From: Halisarca cf. caerulea
Taxonomy: Eukaryota; Porifera; Demospongiae; Chondrillida; Halisarcidae
Assembly: GCA_963170055.1 (NCBI GenBank)
Contig: CAUJGJ010000378.1
Location: 232,501 to 277,500, forward strand
DNA: 45,000 nucleotides
Reading direction: 5' to 3'
Below the pieces are notes generated by a model. It saw nothing but the letters and a program-made list of their open reading frames with translations. It was not told where the DNA came from and searched no databases. The position numbers and the translations under genes are program-made. Positions 44,601 to 45,000 of the stretch are shown piece by piece; position 1 is the stretch's first letter; the number at the start of each line of letters is the position of its first letter.

Positions 44601-45000
44601 TCACGATGTGGAGCCACACATGACTGCTATAGCAGTGGAGTCCAATTGCTGTACAGCTCTGTCGATTTCTTGAGTGTCAAGATCGTCTTCCTCTGCGTTG
44701 ATGTGATCAGAAGGTATTTTACTCTGTCTGGATGCAACTTCACTTGTATCACTGCACGTCAAGAAGCTGTCGAGTGTGATGCTGTCGTCGTGTTCGTGAT
44801 GTTGCTCCGGATCCCCAACAGTCTCGAAACTGTCGTTGAGCACTTCAGGAATTCTGTCCTTGGGTACCACCTTCAGGTAGAGGGCTGGAACGTATCCCTG
44901 ACCTGCAGCGTTCTGCACAAGCCACCACTCCCCACAACCCAGCTGGTCATGAGGGGCTATTAGTGTGACATAGTCTCCTTCTTCCACTGCCAGCTCTACT
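44601..45000 (-). CDS. C-terminal exon of an SH3-domain protein (partial)
   Basis: The minus-strand frame is open to the window edge and ends at the TGA at 44601-44603 (CGSTS-stop). From the edge it reads VELAVEEGDYVTLIAPHDQL, then GEWWLVQNAAGQGYVPALYL, the second half of an SH3 domain with the conserved WW pair and the G-Y-V-P-x-x-Y-L ligand-binding strand. A roughly 80-residue acidic tail without clear domains follows. SH3 domains bind proline-rich peptides in signalling or cytoskeletal adaptors; which protein this is cannot be told from the part present. Confidence 0.85.
   Translation of the reverse strand, partial: VELAVEEGDYVTLIAPHDQLGCGEWWLVQNAAGQGYVPALYLKVVPKDRIPEVLNDSFETVGDPEQHHEHDDSITLDSFLTCSDTSEVASRQSKIPSDHINAEEDDLDTQEIDRAVQQLDSTAIAVMCGSTS

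Overview
The window looks like animal nuclear DNA, probably from a sponge (Porifera). The coding regions are spliced at GT-AG introns, the sequence is AT-rich, and there are long CA/GT microsatellites and many short inverted-repeat transposons. A local family of ankyrin-repeat plus death-domain genes is of a kind known to be expanded in demosponges. The sponge assignment is inference; no rRNA or other marker gene is present.

The layout is an array of segmental duplicates on the minus strand, interrupted by mobile DNA. From right to left: an SH3-domain gene cut by the window end (44601-45000); a decayed non-LTR retrotransposon (about 41830-43760); a fragment of a further copy of the duplicated block (about 39900-40330); ankyrin/death gene A (38023-33846), intact in reading frame; its 3' flank (33.8-30.5 kb); a patch of dispersed repeats (28.4-30.0 kb); gene B (27922-23801), a close paralogue with one frameshift; its 3' flank (23.8-19 kb); gene C (16882-12978), a more diverged and broken relative; and a third copy of the 3' flank (2316-1). 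Each complete flank copy carries a 29-bp minisatellite and a CA array. In genes A and B the minisatellite starts only about 30 bp after the predicted stop codon. Genes A and B share exon lengths (55, 72, 312 and 14 nt) and intron phases, and each encodes two separate death-fold domains after the ankyrin repeats. Such proteins are likely cytosolic scaffolds of apoptosis or innate-immune signalling; that role is inference.

Between the first minisatellite and the remnant of gene C lies about 10.6 kb of inserted DNA (2317-12977). Most of it is a plus-strand Helitron-type rolling-circle transposon. It encodes an N-terminal module with a 2A-like 'stop-carry on' peptide and a PHD finger (3014-3637), joined through a predicted 70-nt phase-0 intron to a Rep/helicase (3708-8497), and a separate replication protein A-like protein (9797-10813). 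A tandem repeat lies between the last two genes. The helicase is frameshifted exactly at its Walker A motif. A 780-bp inverted-repeat element follows.

The most notable observations are the 2A-PHD module predicted to splice in frame onto a Helitron replicase; a perfect 31-bp inverted repeat flanking only one of the three minisatellites, where the right arm looks like a templated insertion; several MITEs whose empty sites can be read from the paralogous block; and a 1.2-kb transposon inside gene C that brings its own splice donor and could be spliced as an intron in frame.
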